Of a stretch of DNA of 64,000 nt, positions 42,528-51,057 are shown in pieces. Origin of the DNA: Sphingomonas kyeonggiensis (GTDB lineage: Bacteria > Pseudomonadota > Alphaproteobacteria > Sphingomonadales > Sphingomonadaceae); NCBI RefSeq assembly GCF_014204495.1, contig NZ_JACHLN010000001.1, positions 1,426,001 through 1,490,000 of the forward strand, given 5' to 3'. How positions within the stretch are numbered: the first letter of the stretch is position 1; every line of letters begins with the position of its first letter. Made by a program: the position numbers and the translations under genes. The notes under the pieces are model-generated. The model saw only the letters and a list, made by a program, of their open reading frames with translations, had not been told where the DNA came from and did no database searches.

Positions 42528-42549
42528 GTGATATAGCTATATACCACAC
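42528..42549. promoter_or_regulatory. Dyad upstream of lipoprotein gene
   Basis: TGTG, a 12-bp perfect palindrome ATATAGCTATAT, then AC and CACA. It is positioned 40 to 60 bp before the lipoprotein start. It parallels the GTGT-TTATATAA-ACAC site before telA. Confidence 0.5.
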
Positions 42550-42596
42550 CAGCTTCCCGTCACCCCGAAACCGTCGGGCCAAGGAAGCACGCGGGC

Positions 42597-43169
42597 TCAG
42601 CCCGCCTCCCGCCCGGCCCGGAGCGCCCGCCCCCACCAGGCCAGCTCGTCATAGAGGTGCTGGGTCCAGCGCGCGTCCTTGTCGTCCGGCGTGAAGCTGC
42701 CGCCGGCCACCTTGCTCCACACGCTCATGATGTGGACCGACGCTTCCAGCGGCGCCATGCGCAGCTCGCGCGCCACCATCGTCGCCTGCTCGATCGATCG
42801 CGCCGCGCCATTGCCGCCATAGCCGACAAAGGCCACTGGCTTGCGGTGCCATTCGGCATAGACGAAATCGAGCGCGTTCTTGAGCACGGCCGGCAGCCCG
42901 TGATTATACTCCGGGCAGATCAGGATATAGCCGTCGGCGCTCGCGATCTTCTCCGCCCAGCGGATCTGCAGCGGGTCCTGATAGTCCCCCATCGCCGGTG
43001 CCCTGGCAAAGGCATAGAAGGGCAGGTTCCAGTCCTTCAGGTCGATCAGCTCGGGATCGAGCTCCGGCCGCGCCGCCGCGCCCTCGACCACCCATTTGCC
43101 CACCGGCTCGGCCATCCGCCCCTCGCGGATGCTCCCCAGGATGACGAGGATCTTGAGCGGCTCGGCCAT
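42597..43169 (-). CDS. NADPH-dependent FMN reductase
   Basis: A 190-residue flavoprotein with the flavodoxin-like fold. The phosphate-binding loop of FMN is ILGSIREGRMAEPVG, and the flavin ring contact is the CPEYNHGLPAVLKNALDF segment, both diagnostic of NADPH-dependent FMN reductases and chromate/quinone reductases. It reduces quinones, azo dyes or chromate with NADPH in the cytoplasm. ATG at 43169 follows AAGGGAAGACC. The 288-bp gap to typA contains a hairpin and the leader element. Confidence 0.88.
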   Translation of the reverse strand: MAEPLKILVILGSIREGRMAEPVGKWVVEGAAARPELDPELIDLKDWNLPFYAFARAPAMGDYQDPLQIRWAEKIASADGYILICPEYNHGLPAVLKNALDFVYAEWHRKPVAFVGYGGNGAARSIEQATMVARELRMAPLEASVHIMSVWSKVAGGSFTPDDKDARWTQHLYDELAWWGRALRAGREAG

Positions 43170-43275
43170 GGTCTTCCCTTCATGCGGTTCGCGCTGTCCT
43201 ACACGGCGCTCTTGTGGTTCAGAATGTCCGATGCGCGCACTTGCTCCAATCCCCCCTTTTGGTGAACCCGGCTCC

Positions 43276-43292
43276 CCTTGCCGCCGGCAAGG
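43276..43292 (+). other. Hairpin CCTTGCC-GCC-GGCAAGG in typA leader
   Basis: A seven-base stem with a three-base loop, about 165 bp upstream of typA. It has no T-run, so it is unlikely to be a terminator. It could be a processing or attenuation element. Confidence 0.35.
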
Positions 43293-43329
43293 CGTCTGCC
43301 CATCTTCGCCGCAGAGGCACCCTGCGGGC

Positions 43330-43461
43330 ATGCGTGGTGATTCAAGGGATTCAACATTTTCGCGGCGGCGGGCGTTGAAAGCCGCGGCGAATCACCGGGC
43401 TTCCCGCAACGCACAAATTGCTGTACGGGCCCGCCAACTTACTTCCAGGATAGCATCATGA
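43330..43461 (+). CDS. Possible leader peptide coupled to typA
   Basis: A 43-codon frame starting [10 protein letters not shown] and running on with SRRRALKAA to a TGA that overlaps the typA ATG as ATGA. The first ten residues are identical to those of the frame before ruvA (10064). The three base differences in the shared 30 bases are synonymous third-position changes. The rest of the two peptides is unrelated. Within the conserved bases lie two GATTC sites (CcrM-type GANTC). No strong ribosome binding site is visible, only AGAGG about 14 bases upstream. Confidence 0.42.
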   Translation: MRGDSRDSTFSRRRALKAAANHRASRNAQIAVRARQLTSRIAS

Positions 43462-45299
43462 ACCTCCGCAACGTGGCGATCATCGCGCACGTCGACCACG
43501 GCAAGACCACGCTCGTCGACCAGCTCTTCCGTCAGTCCGGCACCTTCCGCGACAACCAGCGCGTCGAAGAGCGCGCGATGGACTCGAACGACCTCGAAAA
43601 GGAGCGCGGCATCACCATTCTGGCGAAGCCGACCTCGGTCGAGTGGGCGCCTCCGGGTGGCGGCGAGCCGGTTCGCATCAACATCGTCGACACCCCGGGT
43701 CACGCGGACTTCGGCGGCGAGGTGGAGCGCATCCTCTCGATGGTCGACGGCGTGATCCTGCTGGTCGACTCGTCGGAAGGCGCGATGCCGCAGACCAAGT
43801 TCGTCACCGGCAAGGCGCTCAAGCTCGGCCTGCGCCCGATCGTGGTCGTCAACAAGATCGACCGTTCGGACGCGCGCGTGCAGGAAGTGCTCGACGAAGT
43901 GTTCGACCTGTTCGTCACGCTTGAGGCCAATGACGACCAGCTCGACTTCCCGGTGCTCTACGCCTCGGGCCGCAACGGCTATGCCTCGGACGATGCCGAT
44001 GCGCGCGAAGGCACGCTGCAGCCGCTGTTCGAGAAGATCGTCGAGCATGTGCCGCCGCCCGCGCTCGACCAGGACGCGCCGTTCAGCTTCCTCGTGACGC
44101 TGCTCGATCGCGACAACTTCCTCGGCCGTATCCTCACCGGCCGCGTCCAGTCGGGCACGGTCAAGCTCAACCAGCCGATCCATGCGCTCGACGCCGACGG
44201 CAAGGTGATCGAGACCGGCCGCGCCTCGAAGATCATGACCTTCCAGGGCCTGGAGCGCGTGCCGACCGACGAAGCCAAGGCGGGCGACATCATCTCGCTG
44301 GCTGGCCTCACCGTCGCCACCGTGTCGAACACCATCGCCGACACCTCGGTGTCGACGCCGATCCAGGCGCAGCCGATCGATCCGCCGACGCTGTCGATGC
44401 GCTTCGCCGTCAACGATTCGCCGATGGCGGGCCGTGAAGGCTCGAAGGTCACCAGCCGCATGATCCGCGACCGTCTCGAGCGCGAAGCCGAGAGCAACGT
44501 CGCGATCAAGGTCACCGAGAGCGAGGACAAGGACTCGTTCGAAGTCGCCGGCCGCGGCGAGCTTCAGCTCGGCGTGCTGATCGAGACGATGCGCCGCGAG
44601 GGCTTCGAGCTCGGCATCAGCCGTCCGCGCGTGCTGTTCGGCGAGGACGAGAACGGCAAGAAGACCGAGCCGTACGAAACCGTCGTGATCGACGTGGACG
44701 ATGAATTCTCGGGCACGGTCGTCGACAAGATGAACCAGCGCAAGGCCGAGATGACCGACATGCGTCCCTCGGGCGGCGGCAAGACCCGCATCACCTTCTC
44801 GGCGCCGTCGCGCGGCCTGATCGGCTATCATGGCGAGTTCCTGTCGGACACCCGCGGTACCGGCATCATGAACCGCCTGTTCGAGAAGTACGGCCCCCAC
44901 AAGGGCCAGATCGAAGGCCGCAAGAACGGCGTGCTGATCTCGAACGGCAATGGCGAAGCGCAGAGCTACGCCCTGGGCCCGCTCGAAGAGCGCGGCATCC
45001 TGTTCGTCGGTCACGGCGAAGCCCTGTACGAGGGCATGATCGTCGGCGAGAACGCCAAGACGGAAGACCTTGAGGTCAACCCGATGAAGGCGAAGCAGCT
45101 CACCAACTTCCGCGCCTCGGGCGGCAAGGACGACGCCGTCCGCCTCACCCCGCCGAAGAAGATGACGCTCGAGCAGGCGATCGCCTATATCGACGACGAC
45201 GAGATGGTCGAAGTCACCCCGACCAAGATCCGCCTCCGCAAGCGCCACCTCGATCCGCACGAGCGCAAGCGCGCCAGCCGCGCGAAGAACGCGGCCTGA
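43458..45299 (+). CDS. typA: Translational GTPase TypA/BipA
   Basis: A 613-residue ribosome-associated GTPase involved in stress and cold responses and 50S subunit maturation. GTPase motifs: G1 [15 protein letters not shown]2 RGITI in [12 protein letters not shown]3 [12 protein letters not shown]4 NKIDRSDAR. Domains II and V follow, and the TypA-specific C-terminal domain ends [20 protein letters not shown], then a basic [20 protein letters not shown] tail. Length is normal. A possible leader peptide ends at its start codon. A clean terminator follows at 45316. Confidence 0.95.
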   Translation: MNLRNVAIIAHVDHGKTTLVDQLFRQSGTFRDNQRVEERAMDSNDLEKERGITILAKPTSVEWAPPGGGEPVRINIVDTPGHADFGGEVERILSMVDGVILLVDSSEGAMPQTKFVTGKALKLGLRPIVVVNKIDRSDARVQEVLDEVFDLFVTLEANDDQLDFPVLYASGRNGYASDDADAREGTLQPLFEKIVEHVPPPALDQDAPFSFLVTLLDRDNFLGRILTGRVQSGTVKLNQPIHALDADGKVIETGRASKIMTFQGLERVPTDEAKAGDIISLAGLTVATVSNTIADTSVSTPIQAQPIDPPTLSMRFAVNDSPMAGREGSKVTSRMIRDRLEREAESNVAIKVTESEDKDSFEVAGRGELQLGVLIETMRREGFELGISRPRVLFGEDENGKKTEPYETVVIDVDDEFSGTVVDKMNQRKAEMTDMRPSGGGKTRITFSAPSRGLIGYHGEFLSDTRGTGIMNRLFEKYGPHKGQIEGRKNGVLISNGNGEAQSYALGPLEERGILFVGHGEALYEGMIVGENAKTEDLEVNPMKAKQLTNFRASGGKDDAVRLTPPKKMTLEQAIAYIDDDEMVEVTPTKIRLRKRHLDPHERKRASRAKNAA

Positions 45300-45315
45300 G
45301 GCTCGAAGACACGAA

Positions 45316-45343
45316 AGGCGCCGGGAAAACCCCGGCGCCTTTT
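45316..45343 (+). terminator. Rho-independent terminator of typA
   Basis: A ten-base GC-rich stem, AGGCGCCGGG and CCCGGCGCCT, with a short A-rich loop and TTTT, 17 bp after the stop. Confidence 0.88.
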
Positions 45344-45504
45344 GCTTTGGGGGGAGCTTCCTCGCGGCAGGGCCGCAGCCCTCTCCCGGGTGCCCAACGC
45401 AAGTGATGCGTTGATCCGCACGAGCGGAAATGGGTCATTTGCGCGTTAACTTCGCTTGATTTCAGCGCTCCCTTTGCCATCTTCCTGGCAAGGCGGAGGG
45501 GGCG

Positions 45505-47772
45505 ATGCCGGGTTGGTGGGGATCAGTTAGGGCGATACTTGTTTCGGGCGGCGCGTTCCTTGTCGGCGGGCTCGTCGCGATCGGTGGCGCCTATGACAAG
45601 ATCAAGGATGTGCCCGGCGCCGGTTGGTGGGAAGCCGGTGCCGCCGCCTTTACGCCGGTGCTTCCCCTGCTGGGGAGCCTGGCCGCAATTCTGAGTTTCG
45701 TCGCGACGGTCGCGCAATTGCTGGGCCCCAAGCCGGTGACGGCGAAGGAAGCCCTCACCATCGTCACCAACGACGGGGACCGAACGCGGGCGTTGGCCGA
45801 GGAGACGCTTGCCAACACGGCGTTGCAGGGTGCGGAATCGGAGCAGCGTGATGCGGGGATGTCCGGGCAGCTGGATGAGATCCTTGCGATCCTGAAGCAA
45901 CAGGGCGGTGTCGGCGGGCAGCAGCTCGAGACCGCGGCGCGTACCGTCCAGCAACTCGCGGAATCGGAATCCGCCCGTGACCGCGAGATCGCGAACGAGG
46001 CGACCAGCGGCGATCCGGAAGGCGCCTACCGGGCGCTGGTTGCCGAGGCCGAGGCCGGCAAGCGGCGCAACGCCGAACGGTTCCGCCAGGCCGCGCGCCT
46101 TATCGCACCGTTCTCTCCCAGCAAGGCGCGTGACGCCTATCGATCCGCGGTCGAGCTCGATCCCGAGGATGTATGGGGCTGGATCGAACTGGGCCGCCTT
46201 GAAGTGGCCTACACCTCGCTTGCGGAAGCCCGCGCCTGTTTCCTGGCGGCGCTGCAGCGCGTTCAGGACGAAAGGAACCGCAGCGTCCTGCACAATGAGT
46301 TCGGCGACATCCTGATCGCTGAAGGGGAATTGCGTCTCGCCCGGGCGGAGTTCGAAACCGGGTTTGCGATTTCCGAGCGACTGGCGGCGCAGGATCAAGG
46401 AAACATTCTGTGGCAGCACGACCTGACGGTGAGCAACAACAGGCTTGGTAACGTCGAGGTGGCGTCGGGCAATCTGGGTGCAGCGCGCGAGCGGTTCGAA
46501 GCGGGACTTGCCATTCGAGAGAGACTGGCGGCGCAGGAGCCGGGCAACAGTCTGTGGTGGCGCGACCTGTCGGTGAGCTACAACAATCTCGGCGATATCG
46601 AGGTGGCGACGGGCGATCTGGGTGCCGCGCGCGAGCGGTTCGAGGCGGGGCTTGCCATTCGTGAACAGCTGGCGGCGCAGGAGCAGAGCAGCGAGCAGCA
46701 GCGCGGCCTGTCCGTAAGCTATGACAGACTTGGCGATGTCGAGGTGGCGACGGGCAATCTGGGTGCGGCGCGTGAACGGTTCGAGGCGGGACTTGCGATT
46801 TCCGAGCGGCTGGCGGCGCAGGAGCCTGCGAACAACGCATGGCAGCGCGATCTGTCGGTAAGCTACAACAAGCTTGGCGAAGTCGAGGTGGCTTCGGGCA
46901 ATCTGGGCGCGGCGCGCGAACGATACGAGGCAGGGCTTGCCATTCGCGAGCGGCTGGCGGGGCGGGAGCCGGGGAACAGCGCGTGGCAACGCGACCTGTC
47001 CGTGAGCTATGAAAGACTCGGCGACGTCGAGGTGGCGTCGGGCAATCTGGACATGGCGCGCGAACGGTTCGAGGCGGGGCTTGCCATTCGAGAGCGGTTG
47101 GCGGCGCGGGAGCCGGGGAACAGCGCGTGGCAGCGTGACTTGTCGGTGAGCTACAATCAGCTCGGCAATGTCGAAGCGGCTACGGGCAATCTGGATGCAG
47201 CGCGCGAACGGTTCGAGGCGGATCTGGTCATTGCCGAGCGGCTGGCGGTGCTGGAGCCGGGGAACGGCGCGTGGCAGCGTGATCTGTCGGTGAGCTACAA
47301 CAAGCTTGGCGAACTCGAGGTGGCTACGGGCAATCTCGGCGCGGCGCGCGAACGGTTCGAGGCGGGGCTTGCCATTCGCGAGCGGCTGGCGGCGCGGGAG
47401 CCCGGGAACAGCGAGTGGCAGCGCGACTTGTCGGTAAGCTATAATCAGCTTGGCGAAGTCGAGGTGGCGTCGGGCAATCTGGGTGCGGCACGCGAGCGGT
47501 TCGAGGCGGATCTCGCCATTGCCGAGCGGCTGGCGGCGCGGGAGCCGGGGAACAGCGAGTGGCAACGCGACCTGTTCGTCAGCAAGGCTAAGCTGGCACA
47601 GCTTGTTGAAGCAGAGGGCGATACGGCGGAGGCGATCGCTGGGTTCGAAGCTGCCGAGGCTGTAGTTGTGCAGCTGGCGGAGCGGTGGCCCGATCATCCA
47701 GGCTTTGCGCGCGATCTTGTGCGGGTTCGTCAGGAGCTTGCCCGGGTACGCGCGATGGATAGGCTGGGCTGA
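45505..47772 (+). CDS. Large TPR-repeat membrane protein
   Basis: A 755-residue protein. The N-terminus has two hydrophobic helices (about residues 11-28, ILVSGGAFLVGGLVAIGG, and 48-72), then a charged helical linker (75-165) predicted to be coiled coil, then ten 48-residue repeats (about residues 266-743). Each repeat has the TPR pattern, for example LGDVEVATGNLGAARERFEA followed by GLAIRERLAAQEP and then NAWQRDLSVSYN. The central eight are near identical in DNA. A strong GGAGGGGGCG site precedes ATG 45505. TPRs of this type often occur in conflict or signalling proteins together with caspase, TIR or STAND domains, but no effector domain is seen here. The repeat face probably binds a partner; function is unknown. 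Confidence 0.85.
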   Translation: MPGWWGSVRAILVSGGAFLVGGLVAIGGAYDKIKDVPGAGWWEAGAAAFTPVLPLLGSLAAILSFVATVAQLLGPKPVTAKEALTIVTNDGDRTRALAEETLANTALQGAESEQRDAGMSGQLDEILAILKQQGGVGGQQLETAARTVQQLAESESARDREIANEATSGDPEGAYRALVAEAEAGKRRNAERFRQAARLIAPFSPSKARDAYRSAVELDPEDVWGWIELGRLEVAYTSLAEARACFLAALQRVQDERNRSVLHNEFGDILIAEGELRLARAEFETGFAISERLAAQDQGNILWQHDLTVSNNRLGNVEVASGNLGAARERFEAGLAIRERLAAQEPGNSLWWRDLSVSYNNLGDIEVATGDLGAARERFEAGLAIREQLAAQEQSSEQQRGLSVSYDRLGDVEVATGNLGAARERFEAGLAISERLAAQEPANNAWQRDLSVSYNKLGEVEVASGNLGAARERYEAGLAIRERLAGREPGNSAWQRDLSVSYERLGDVEVASGNLDMARERFEAGLAIRERLAAREPGNSAWQRDLSVSYNQLGNVEAATGNLDAARERFEADLVIAERLAVLEPGNGAWQRDLSVSYNKLGELEVATGNLGAARERFEAGLAIRERLAAREPGNSEWQRDLSVSYNQLGEVEVASGNLGAARERFEADLAIAERLAAREPGNSEWQRDLFVSKAKLAQLVEAEGDTAEAIAGFEAAEAVVVQLAERWPDHPGFARDLVRVRQELARVRAMDRLG
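46300..47592 (+). repeat. 144-bp tandem repeat array inside TPR gene
   Basis: Unit starts at 46300, 46444, 46588, 46729, 46873, 47017, 47161, 47305 and 47449 are spaced 144 bp except one of 141 bp (the unit from 46588 has lost one codon). A tenth, diverged unit follows from 47593. Units two to nine are close to identical at DNA level, the first is diverged. This points to recent internal duplication and ongoing unit-number change. Confidence 0.92.
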
Positions 47773-47886
47773 TTCCCCGGCGCGCTTGTGCCGCCTTCGA
47801 GTGATTTCTCCACCCCAAGGGCTTTCCTACAGGCGGCTATCCATGGTTAGCTCCGTCTAGTCCCCGGTGGATGGGCGGAGTTTTTG

Positions 47887-48450
47887 ATGCTGCTTGTGGT
47901 GCTGGCCCTGATTGCCGCGCAGGATACGCCGGGTACGGTCAACCAGCCGAAACAGGCGGCTGACGGCAAGCAGAGCTGGTCGATCCTCAACGATCCATGC
48001 ACCAGCGGCCCGCCGCGCAAGCAGAACGAGATCCTGGTCTGCGGCCAGGGCGCCGATTCTGTGCCGCGCCTGCCCTTGCCCGACGAGCGCGGGCCGCCCG
48101 ACCGGCCGATGCCCAGCAACCCGGATGTCACCGGCATCGGTGCGCTCAACGCCTCGATCGCGCCCTGCGCGACCAGGTCGGAGGGCTGCACCACCGGGAT
48201 CAACATCTTCGGCATGGGCACCGCGCTGATCCGCGGCATCGGCAAGATCGTCGACCCGGACAGCTGCTGCGAGGAGCCCGGCGAGTCCACCAATCCGGTC
48301 AACCTGGTCGGCGATGCGATCGGCGGGGTCGGACGGGCGTTCCGGAAGAAGCCCGACAAGTCCGGCCGCGTCGCGATCGACCTGAACAACCTCCCGCCTC
48401 CCGAGCCCGCGGGACTGCGCGACCTGGACATCCAGCTGCCCCTTCCTTGA
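47887..48450 (+). CDS. Secreted Pro/Gly-rich protein, unknown
   Basis: A 187-residue protein with a short hydrophobic start (MLLVVLALIAAQ). The body is rich in Pro and Gly and contains several cysteines (NDPCTSGPP, LVCGQG, APCATRSEGCTTG, DSCCEEPG). It may be stabilised by disulfides in the periplasm or envelope. No known domain is recognised; similar small secreted proteins occur in sphingomonads. ATG at 47887 follows GGCGGAG; the TTG at 47884 is less likely. It lies 114 bp after the TPR gene. Confidence 0.7.
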   Translation: MLLVVLALIAAQDTPGTVNQPKQAADGKQSWSILNDPCTSGPPRKQNEILVCGQGADSVPRLPLPDERGPPDRPMPSNPDVTGIGALNASIAPCATRSEGCTTGINIFGMGTALIRGIGKIVDPDSCCEEPGESTNPVNLVGDAIGGVGRAFRKKPDKSGRVAIDLNNLPPPEPAGLRDLDIQLPLP

Positions 48451-48505
48451 CCGTTGGCACCGGTGTCATCTAGCCTCGCGGCAAAGAAGATTCAGGAGGA
48501 TATGG

Positions 48506-49390
48506 ATGTCGAAATGGATGCTCGCCGGGCTTGGCCTGGTGCTTTCGGCCGGCATGGGCCATGCCCAGACGGCACCGCGGACGACCTCGCAAGCCACACC
48601 TGCCGATCGTCCGGCGGCGGCGCCGATCAAGGCGTCGAAGATCATCCTGGTCGGCGATTCGACTACCCAGGTGCTGTCGGGCTGGGGCGGCAGTTTCTGT
48701 GCCTATCACGTCACCAGCTTCGCGGCGTGCGTGAACCTGGCGCGGGGCGGGCGGAGTACCTATAGTTATCGGGCGGAGGGCAGCTGGGATCTGGCGCTGG
48801 CCGAGATGAAGACGCCGGGCTTCGTGAAGACCTATGTGCTCATCCAGTTCGGTCATAATGACCAGCCGGGCAAGCCGGGCCGCTCGACCGATCTCGCTAC
48901 CGAGTTCCCCGCGAACTTGCGGCGCTATGTGGCGGAAGCGCGGTCGGCGGGTGCCGAGCCGATATTGCTCACACCGCTCACGCGAAGGCAGTTCAAGGAC
49001 GGAAAGCTGGACCGCGATCTCGAGCCCTGGTCGGCGTCGATCCGCAAGGTCGCTGCTGAGTTGAATGTTCCGCTGGTCGATTTGAACAAGCGCAGCGCAG
49101 ACGCTGTCGAAGCACTGGGGCCCTCCATGGCGAACCGCTTTGCCCAGGTGCCGCCGGTGCGGGAAGTCTCGGCAGCCGCGCTGACCGGGACAACGATCGC
49201 GAACCCCACCGCCGCTGCCGCCTCGCCGGCGGCGCCGCAGAACAACGCCGCGGTGGAGCCGCTTGGTGATGCCAAGCTGGCCTTCGACTATACCCATCTC
49301 GGGCCGGTCGGTGCCGATTTCTTCTCCAAGATGGTTGCGGACGAACTCGCGGTGGCAGTGCCGAAAATGCGCCCGCTGCTGGTGCCCTGA
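48506..49390 (+). CDS. Secreted rhamnogalacturonan-acetylesterase-like SGNH hydrolase
   Basis: A 294-residue exported protein (signal peptide WMLAGLGLVLSAGMGHAQ). SGNH blocks: block I ILVGDSTTQ (GDST), block II NLARGGRSTYSY (Gly), block III FGHNDQPG (GHND), and block V DYTHLGPVGAD (Asp-x-x-His). The order and the GRSTYSY signature match rhamnogalacturonan acetylesterases. It probably removes acetyl groups from a plant or bacterial polysaccharide outside the cell. The segment ASPAAPQNNAAVEPLGDA is an Ala/Pro-rich insertion before block V. The stop precedes a strong hairpin. Confidence 0.85.
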   Translation: MSKWMLAGLGLVLSAGMGHAQTAPRTTSQATPADRPAAAPIKASKIILVGDSTTQVLSGWGGSFCAYHVTSFAACVNLARGGRSTYSYRAEGSWDLALAEMKTPGFVKTYVLIQFGHNDQPGKPGRSTDLATEFPANLRRYVAEARSAGAEPILLTPLTRRQFKDGKLDRDLEPWSASIRKVAAELNVPLVDLNKRSADAVEALGPSMANRFAQVPPVREVSAAALTGTTIANPTAAAASPAAPQNNAAVEPLGDAKLAFDYTHLGPVGADFFSKMVADELAVAVPKMRPLLVP

Positions 49391-49396
49391 GGGTTT

Positions 49397-49424
49397 CGGC
49401 GGCCCGCGGGATTGCGGGCCGCCG
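49397..49424. terminator. Strong GC hairpin between convergent genes
   Basis: CGGCGGCCCGC and GCGGGCCGCCG form an 11-base stem in the 43-bp gap between convergent genes. No T-run follows, so termination would be weaker than canonical, but the position suits a two-way stop. Confidence 0.6.
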
Positions 49425-49433
49425 GACGAGAGC

Positions 49434-49727
49434 TCAGTGGCGGCGGAAGATTCGGCTCCGTGCGATGGAGCGGCCGCCGAATCCGGTCGAGGTCTGGCTG
49501 GTGTTCCAGCCGCCATCGGTGCGGATTCGGCTGTAGTTGTGCGAGGCGATCGCCCCGTCGGACTTGCGGACGACGCTGGTGCCGCGGCTGACATTGCCCT
49601 GGCCATCCCGCGTGACGGTGCGCGAGCCCTGGTAATTGGGCCGGTCGACCGTGGTCGAGTGCGATGACTGGGCATGGGCGGGCAGGGCGATCAGGGCCAG
49701 GGGGGCGATAAACAACAGGCGCTTCAT
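49434..49727 (-). CDS. Small secreted protein, unknown
   Basis: A 97-residue protein with a signal peptide (RLLFIAPLALIALPAHAQ). The mature part is rich in Ser, Thr, Arg and Gly, with repeating short motifs such as NYQGSRTVTRDGQGNVSRGT. I do not recognise the family. ATG at 49727 follows GGAGAAAGCC. It is the last gene of the minus-strand run, 26 bp after the anti-sigma-like gene, and may be a target of the ECF sigma factor. Confidence 0.7.
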   Translation of the reverse strand: MKRLLFIAPLALIALPAHAQSSHSTTVDRPNYQGSRTVTRDGQGNVSRGTSVVRKSDGAIASHNYSRIRTDGGWNTSQTSTGFGGRSIARSRIFRRH

Positions 49728-49753
49728 GGCTTTCTCCGTGGGTTGCTGCTCCC

Positions 49754-50416
49754 CTAACGGTCGATCGGAAGATTCCCTTCGCGGTCCATTTCGATCCGGT
49801 GTCGTTCCCGCCATGCGCGGCGGCGTTCGAAGCGTTCGCGGATCGCCTGGGCCCGCGGGCTCTCGGAAATGGCACGAGCGATCGGATGCGGATCGCCTTC
49901 GTCGCGCAATTGCCGGGCGCGGGCGGCGATCTCGGGATGCCGTTCGGCGACGCGGCGACGCAGCGCCTCCCGCTGCTCGGGCGGCATCGCCTGGATATGG
50001 GCGCGGATCGCCGCGCGCCGCTCCAGCCGGCGGACGAGGATGGGGTTGGCCTCCTCCGGAACAGTTGACGGTGTCGCTTGCGGCGCGGGTTTTGCCACCT
50101 TGGGTCGCGGGGCATGTACCACGGGCGCAGGCTTGGGCGCGGGCGAGAAGACAGCGGCGATGGCGGGCAGCGGATCGGGCAGCTTGCTGAGCACACCCGA
50201 GGCCGCCGCCGCGGCGCTGGTCAGCAGCAGCACGCCCGCTCCGGTGAAGAGCGCGCGGTGGCGGCGGATGCTTCCCCGCAGCGTCCGTCGCGGTGGAGGC
50301 AATTGGCCGGCCAGCGCCACCGCCGTCACGTCCCTGCCGAAGCCGGCGCGTAATGGCGGCGGGCTTGCCCGGTCGAGCGCGGCACGCTCGGTTGCGGTAA
50401 AGGGTTCGCCGCTCAT
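49754..50416 (-). CDS. Likely anti-sigma-type membrane protein
   Basis: A 220-residue protein with one transmembrane helix at about residues 55-75 (ALFTGAGVLLLTSAAAAASG). The N-terminal 50 residues would be cytoplasmic, and the rest, periplasmic, is a Pro-rich linker followed by an Arg/Glu-rich helical domain (residues 125-215, PPEQREALRRRVAERHPEIA). Its position directly after the ECF sigma gene, with an ATGA overlap (50413-50416), suggests an anti-sigma factor. No zinc-binding HxxxCxxC motif of common anti-sigma factors is seen, so the assignment is from context. The periplasmic domain resembles heavy-metal-sensing or Spy-like domains. Confidence 0.6.
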   Translation of the reverse strand: MSGEPFTATERAALDRASPPPLRAGFGRDVTAVALAGQLPPPRRTLRGSIRRHRALFTGAGVLLLTSAAAAASGVLSKLPDPLPAIAAVFSPAPKPAPVVHAPRPKVAKPAPQATPSTVPEEANPILVRRLERRAAIRAHIQAMPPEQREALRRRVAERHPEIAARARQLRDEGDPHPIARAISESPRAQAIRERFERRRAWRERHRIEMDREGNLPIDR

Positions 50417-50976
50417 GCCGCGTGCTCCAGCGATACCAGCCCGCGTGCCGCCAGTGCTTCGCGCATGGCAGTACGGGCTCGAAGCAACAGCGACTCGAAG
50501 GCCTTGAGGTTCATGTCCATCGCCGTTGCCGCCGCATGGTTCGGCAGCTCCTCATAATAGGTCAGCACGATCGCCGCGCGGTGGCGCTCGCTCAATGCAC
50601 CGAGTGCCGCCACCGCCTGCGCCCGTAGCCGTTCGGCATCGAGCAGCGCGTCGGCGGCGGGGCTTTCGTCGGCACGCTCGGGCACGGGCTCGTCGCTGGC
50701 GAAGCGTCGGCGGCGGAGGCGATCGAGGCACAGGTTCATCGCCACCCGCGTCAGCCAGGCCGCGATCCCCGAGCGACCGGTCTTCCACCCGCCCGCCTGG
50801 CTCCACAGCCGCAACAATGCTTCCTGCGCCACGTCCTCGGCCTCCGCGGCATCGCCGATCATCCGCCAGGCGATGCGATGCAGCCGCTCGGCATGCAGAT
50901 CGACGACATGCGAGAAGGCCACCGCATCGCGCCGTGCGATCCGGGCCATCATCGCGTCGTCATCGCCACTCTGCAT
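50413..50976 (-). CDS. ECF-type RNA polymerase sigma factor
   Basis: A 187-residue ECF sigma factor. Region 2 includes FSHVVDLHAERLHRIAWRMI and the core-binding AEAEDVAQEALLRLW; region 4 has LSERHRAAIVLTYYEELPNH and the recognition helix KAFESLLLRARTAMREAL. The ATG at 50976 is favoured; GTG at 50982 is the other option. The next gene, overlapping by ATGA, is the likely membrane anti-sigma. Regulated promoters are unknown; the pair may sense envelope stress. Confidence 0.88.
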   Translation of the reverse strand: MQSGDDDAMMARIARRDAVAFSHVVDLHAERLHRIAWRMIGDAAEAEDVAQEALLRLWSQAGGWKTGRSGIAAWLTRVAMNLCLDRLRRRRFASDEPVPERADESPAADALLDAERLRAQAVAALGALSERHRAAIVLTYYEELPNHAAATAMDMNLKAFESLLLRARTAMREALAARGLVSLEHAA

Positions 50977-51057
50977 CAACACCCGACCGGCATAGACTAT
51001 CCTGCACTGCAGGGGCTTAACGGCCCGCCGTGCAAAACCCTTCGCGGCTTTTTCGGG

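Noticed and set aside
39941..42694. A 917-codon frame spanning the REPIN, XpaC-like, telA and lipoprotein genes on the opposite strand
   Set aside because: It crosses three real genes and non-coding gaps and has no domain pattern; it is kept open by GC bias.
43170..43457. A tRNA or structured RNA gene in the typA upstream gap
   Set aside because: A short hairpin is present, but no cloverleaf, T-loop or known riboswitch pattern could be drawn.
43392..45260. A 622-codon frame antisense to typA
   Set aside because: typA is complete and unmistakable on the plus strand; the antisense frame is a codon-bias artefact.
45475..45490. Inverted repeat TGCCA-N6-TGGCA just before the TPR gene
   Set aside because: Short arms that lie against the ribosome site; no second copy or regulator link was found.
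46300..47592. Regular 144-bp repeats considered as a CRISPR-like or non-coding array
   Set aside because: There are no short repeats with unique spacers. The array is in frame and encodes TPR units in a long protein.
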